11,348 nt of DNA, taken from Pelagophyceae sp. CCMP2097 (taxonomy: Eukaryota > Sar > Pelagophyceae). Under the pieces are notes generated by a model. That model had not been told where the DNA came from. It saw nothing but the letters and a program-made list of their open reading frames with translations, and searched no databases. This document shows positions 7,796-11,348 of this stretch, piece by piece; the first letter of the stretch is position 1; each line of letters begins with the position of its first letter. A program made the translations under genes and the position numbers. The stretch lies in the NCBI GenBank assembly GCA_026770575.1, contig MU657300.1:80289-91636 (forward strand), written 5' to 3'.

Positions 7796-10700
7796 CTAAT
7801 TGGCGGGCGGTTCCGGCGGGTTGGCGCGGGCGGCGCGGTCCAGGACGAAAATGCCGGCCGTCGACGTGGAGGCGATGATGAGCGTGCCGTTTCGTTGCGA
7901 GGCGACGCAGGGGTACTTGCTGGCGCGGTGGTTGTAAAAGACGTAGTCGCTCACGTCGTTTGCCATGTCGTGCAGCCGCAGCGTGCCGTCGTTCGACGTC
8001 AGGAGCCTCGGCCCCGCGCCGGTCACGACGAGAGCGAGGTCGCCGAGGATGGTGCCGTGGATCTGGAAGACTTGCGTGGCGCCGTCGCCGACGTCGACGA
8101 GCGCGACGGCTCCACCGACGGTGGTGTCGAGGACGACACGCGAGTCGTCGAGCCAGAGCGCGCGGTACCTGCCGTGGGTCGGGATCTTGAAGACGCAGAT
8201 GCCCGTGCGTGCGTCCCAGACGTGCGTCTCGTCCGAATGGCCCGCGGTGACCGCGAGGCCTGCGGCGGAGACGTCGCAGGCGAAGACATGGGCATGCGCG
8301 TACGTCTCGAGCTGCCTCCGTGCGGCGCAGTCCCAGGAGACGCAGAACTTATAGGTGGCGCCGACGAGGATGCCCGCCGCGTTGACGGCGATGGCTTCCA
8401 GCATGCCGTCGTCAAGGAGCGCGAGGGCGTCGCCCTTGAGGTCGCCCGTCGCCGCGTCAAGCAGCGCGACGCATTTCTCGCCACTGACGGCGATCGTCGG
8501 GCGCGCGTCGCCGGCCGCCGTGAAGACGGCGCCGACCGAATTTCTGCCGAGGTCGAGCCCGGCGCAGGGCTGCGTCCAGAGGTGCCGAAAGGCCGGGCCG
8601 GCGCTCGAGAACGCGAACGCGCCGCCGCCGCGAAACTCGGAGTCGACGATGACGATGGTGTCGTCGCCGGCGAAGCCGCACCACGCGATTGCTGGAAAAT
8701 CGGCGAGGCTCAGCGCGTCGCCCGCCTCTGGCGCCGCGGAGACTGCCTCGGGCGCGTCGGCGGCGCCCGGCCGCGGCACCTCCCACAGGAGCGTGTTTCT
8801 AGAGTCGTCGCAGGAGAGGATGAGGTCGTCTGCGCCGTGGACAGCGTGGATGGCTTTGATGGAACCGCGGTGGCCCTTGAGCTCGGCGCAGCAGTGGCCC
8901 TTGTCGTCCCAGACGCGCAGGCTCGCCGACCACGCCTCGGTGGAGACGACGGCGCCGGCGCCCGAGTAGGCGACGGCCCAGTTGCCTCTGATGGGGTTAC
9001 CGATGGAGGACGGCGTGTCCTGGATGGTGCGGATGTGCGCGTCCTCGCCGACGCGCCACTCGCGGATGACGAGGTCTTCGTGGCCAGAGAGGAAGCGGTC
9101 CTCGGTCGGGTGTGCCGCGGCGCAGATCCCCCCGCTGCCCGTGGCCACGGCGTAGGCGAAGATGCCCGTCGCCGCGTCCCAGACCTTGAGCGACTTGGCG
9201 TGCGTCGAGACGAGCATGCCCGCGCCGCCTTTGGCGCCCACGAGGGCGTAGGCCCATGTCGGCTCGCCCGTGGACCACCGCACCACCGACGTCGGCGCGC
9301 CCTGCGGGCGCCCCGTGCCCGCGTCGTCGAACAAAAACGCGGCGGCGCAGCCTGCGTCGCTGCCAAAAAGGTCGCTGCCAAAAAGCAAAAGGCCCATGCC
9401 GGCGACGACCATGCCGCCGGCGACGCCGACGAAGACGACGTAGTTCTGGCCGCCGTCGCCGTCGACGACGCGCAGGGCGGCGCCCTCGTCGCACGTCCCC
9501 TCGAGCGCGTCGCACCGGTAGACGAACGTTCCAGCGCCGACCCATGCGTCGAGGCGGTCGGGGCCGTCCGCGAGCGCGACGGCGGTGGCCTCTCCACCGA
9601 CGCTCACGGTGTGCACGCGCTCGCCCGTGGAGATCTTGAAGATGGCGAGGCCATCGAGAGCCGCGACGCAGGCGACGTCGTGGCGCAGCGACGCGGCGAC
9701 GCCATTGCCGTCCGAGGCCATCTTCGTCAGGAGCGCGTCGGCGGCCTTCGGCGCGTTGACGAAGACCCAGTGCGCGCCAGAGGGCGCGGCGGCGGCGTCG
9801 GCGGCGACGCACGACGTCGACGCGTGGCCAAAGTTGCGCGCCCACGACGAGGCGAGGTCCGGGCGCTCTGCGATGAACGGCGCGTAGAGGCGCGCATATT
9901 TGGACCACTCCTTGAGGGCGCGCGCCGCCGCCGCCGGCGCGCGCGCGATGGCGTCGGCGTAGTCCTCGGCGAGGCCCGAGCGCTGGCCCAGCGTCACGCG
10001 CCGCGCGCAAAAGCCGGCGTCGCGCAGCGTCAAACGCAGCGATGCAAACGACTCCATCTTCGCGGCGTCGTCGGCGTCCTTTGAAGCAGCGCGGACCTGG
10101 TGGTAGACGACGTGTACGACAGCGTACGCCGTCAGCTCCGACGCGCCATCCAGCGACAGCGCGCCCTCGAGCGCGCGCGCGAGCTCAAAGTGCGCGTCCG
10201 CGACCTGGTCCGGGCCAAGATAAAAGCGCTGGCCGGCCCGCTCGGGCTTCAGGAGCCAGTCCGTAACGGACTTGTGCAGGACGCGGAACTTGCCGTCGGC
10301 GCTGGGGAAGAGGATGCTGAATTCGGCGGCAGCTTCGTCACAGGCGGCGGTGCCCATGATGCTGCGCGCGATGCCGACGGGGAGCGGCTCGCGCGCGGCG
10401 ACGATCATGGAGACAAGGCCGGCGCACCGCTGCCACTTGGACTTGTCGTCACCAAAGCAGCGGAGGAATTCCGCCTCGTACATCTCGTCGAGCCCCGCGG
10501 GCAGGCCGGCGAGCGCCGCGAACGACTGCGACGCGCCCGCTTGAGCGAGGTGGTCATCGAGGAGCCGCGCGTAGATGAAGAGGCCGCCCGCCTTGAGGGC
10601 GAGCAAGTCGACGACGGCGTCCAGCGCCGAGTTGTCGAGGCGTTTCATGATGGACGCCTCGAGCGCGCCCGCCTCGTGCGCCGTGCCCGCGCAGATCTTT

Positions 10701-11348
10701 GGGATTTCCGACCGCACCTTCTCGTAGTACTTGTGCGCCGTATCCTTCGCCTGCACGATCGCGTCGAGGTTGAATTGCACCTGAGGTATAACGGGGTCGT
10801 TTGGCCGACTCGCGACGCGCGGCCATGTCGAAATATCGCACCTCGACGTAGTGCGACACGCCCTCGCGGATGAGCACTTTGTAGAGGACGTTCAAGTCCG
10901 CGTAGCCCAGCGGCGTCCGCGACCCGAAGCGGTTCTTCACCTGGACCAGCTTCAACTGCGGCAGCGACTGCATTTCCATAAAGGCCCGCACGAGCCGCGC
11001 GGGGGACGTGAACCGCATCGTGAGCCGCGCAATGTCCGTAAGCCGCTGGAACTTGCCGTCGTAGTCTTTCTTCATCTTCTCCAGCGAGCGCTCCAGGCCC
11101 TTGATGCCCGGGTCGTCGGCCGACTCGACCCAGCCCTGTTTCCCGGACGTCGGGTGGCGGACGTTCGAGCCCGCGGCCGCTTCCCACAAGACAGCGATCG
11201 TCGCCTTGACGGCCTCCTGCGCGACCGCGGCCTCAATGAAAAGCGCGTCGAAGCTCGTCGACGACTGGAGCAGCGGCGGCACCGGCCGCAAGTCTGGAAT
11301 CTTGACGAGGACGTCGTACTTGGGCTGCCGCACAATCTCGGGCATCAC
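7796..11348 (-). CDS. RelA/SpoT-like domain - STAND winged-helix - WD40 protein (two exons, 5' end possibly outside window)
   Basis: Exons are 11348-10842 (169 codons, frame open at the window edge; an ATG lies at 11345) and 10780-7796 (994 codons plus TAG), giving at least 1163 residues. Residues ~80-195 match the RelA/SpoT nucleotidyltransferase fold: KGLERSLEKM, LTDIAR (D105), VKNRF, TPLGY (Y149), VEVQ (E169, created by splicing) and AHKYYEKVR (184-192). D105 and E169 correspond by pattern to the metal-binding pair of (p)ppGpp synthetases. Residues ~219-345 resemble the C-terminal part of a NACHT/STAND module: KAGGLFIYARLL (232-243), LPAGLDEMY (262-270), AAREPLP (297-303), LHKSVTDWL (337-345). 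No GxxxxGK[ST] P-loop is present, so the NTPase core seems absent. After a helical stretch, ~14 WD-like blades run from ~534 to 1154 (clear ones end LKVWD, LRVWD, VSWD, THVWD, LRLHD), enough for two seven-bladed propellers. Seen: motifs and open frames. Inferred: an NLR-like sensor with a nucleotide-signalling effector. Whether the synthetase domain is active is unknown. Confidence 0.85.
9356..9385 (-). repeat. Perfect 15-bp tandem duplication inside the WD40 gene
   Basis: Two identical 15-bp units (9356-9370 and 9371-9385) encode LFGSD twice, at residues ~635-644 of the spliced protein, between predicted blades. The frame is preserved. The perfect identity suggests a recent slippage event in a surface loop. 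Confidence 0.8.
10781..10841 (-). other. 61-nt GT-AG intron (phase 0)
   Basis: On the minus strand the intron starts GTGCGATATT directly after GTC GAG (Val-Glu) and ends TATACCTCAG before GTG CAA TTC (Val-Gln-Phe). Removing it joins two open frames that differ by one base (61 is 3n+1) and creates the contiguous motif VEVQFNLDAI, as expected for the RelA/SpoT EVQ/EIQ strand. Read through, the upstream frame becomes an Arg-rich sequence with no family resemblance. The apparent GTG start of the downstream 994-codon frame is therefore an internal Val codon. Both boundaries carry AGGTGC. The pyrimidine tract is weak. No transcript evidence is available here. Confidence 0.85.

Noticed and set aside
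7895..10084. A 729-codon plus-strand ORF opposite the WD40 gene
   Set aside because: It lies fully antisense to a well-supported gene and is rich in Arg, Ala, Asp, Gly and Val, as expected when the GC-rich third positions of the real gene suppress stops on the other strand. It has no domain resemblance.
10100..10300. P-loop candidate in the STAND region, or GAKGGAGM further along
   Set aside because: Neither fits GxxxxGK[ST]; the Gly-rich stretch lies inside the propeller region.

Overview
The window looks like nuclear DNA of a GC-rich microalga, most plausibly a stramenopile such as a pelagophyte. Three things suggest this. One large gene needs a short GT-AG spliceosomal intron to give a sensible protein. 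Its coding sequence is strongly GC-biased. Its architecture (RelA/SpoT-like domain, STAND-type winged-helix region, then about 14 WD40 blades) is of a kind I associate with large receptor-like families in such algae. The organism assignment is an inference; no database was searched.

Right third (7796-11348, minus strand): one large gene, open at the right window edge. Exon 1 (11348-10842) encodes 169 residues carrying most of a RelA/SpoT-like nucleotidyltransferase fold. A 61-nt intron (10841-10781) follows immediately after the codon of the predicted metal-binding Glu. Exon 2 (10780-7796) completes the RelA/SpoT fold, then encodes a NACHT/STAND-type winged-helix segment and two predicted seven-bladed propellers. 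No P-loop is visible. The protein reads as an NLR-like sensor scaffold whose NTPase core is missing and whose N-terminal module is an alarmone-synthetase-like domain.

Middle (about 4.4-6.5 kb): three tandem copies of a ~160-bp repeat (4561-5048) end next to the stop codon of a decayed minus-strand gene (5950-5050). That gene is coding-like only if read across four single-base frameshifts. A possible plus-strand remnant with a zinc-finger-like Cys-x2-Cys motif ends at 6521.

Left part (1-4.4 kb): no convincing intact gene, but several structured repeat systems. These are a ~32-bp periodic repeat (546-656), five 35-bp elements in alternating orientation that can form competing hairpins (757-1202), a 20-bp perfect palindrome (3440-3459), and a 605-bp foldback/MITE-like element (3741-4345). 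The foldback element carries 10-bp-periodic arrays, and each end has an 18-bp palindrome whose two differences from the other end are compensatory. A minus-strand ORF (2817-2008) with an acidic tract and a duplicated 9-residue motif may be a lineage-specific gene.

Overall, an intact, constrained receptor-like gene sits beside a long, repeat-dense, decaying intergenic region.
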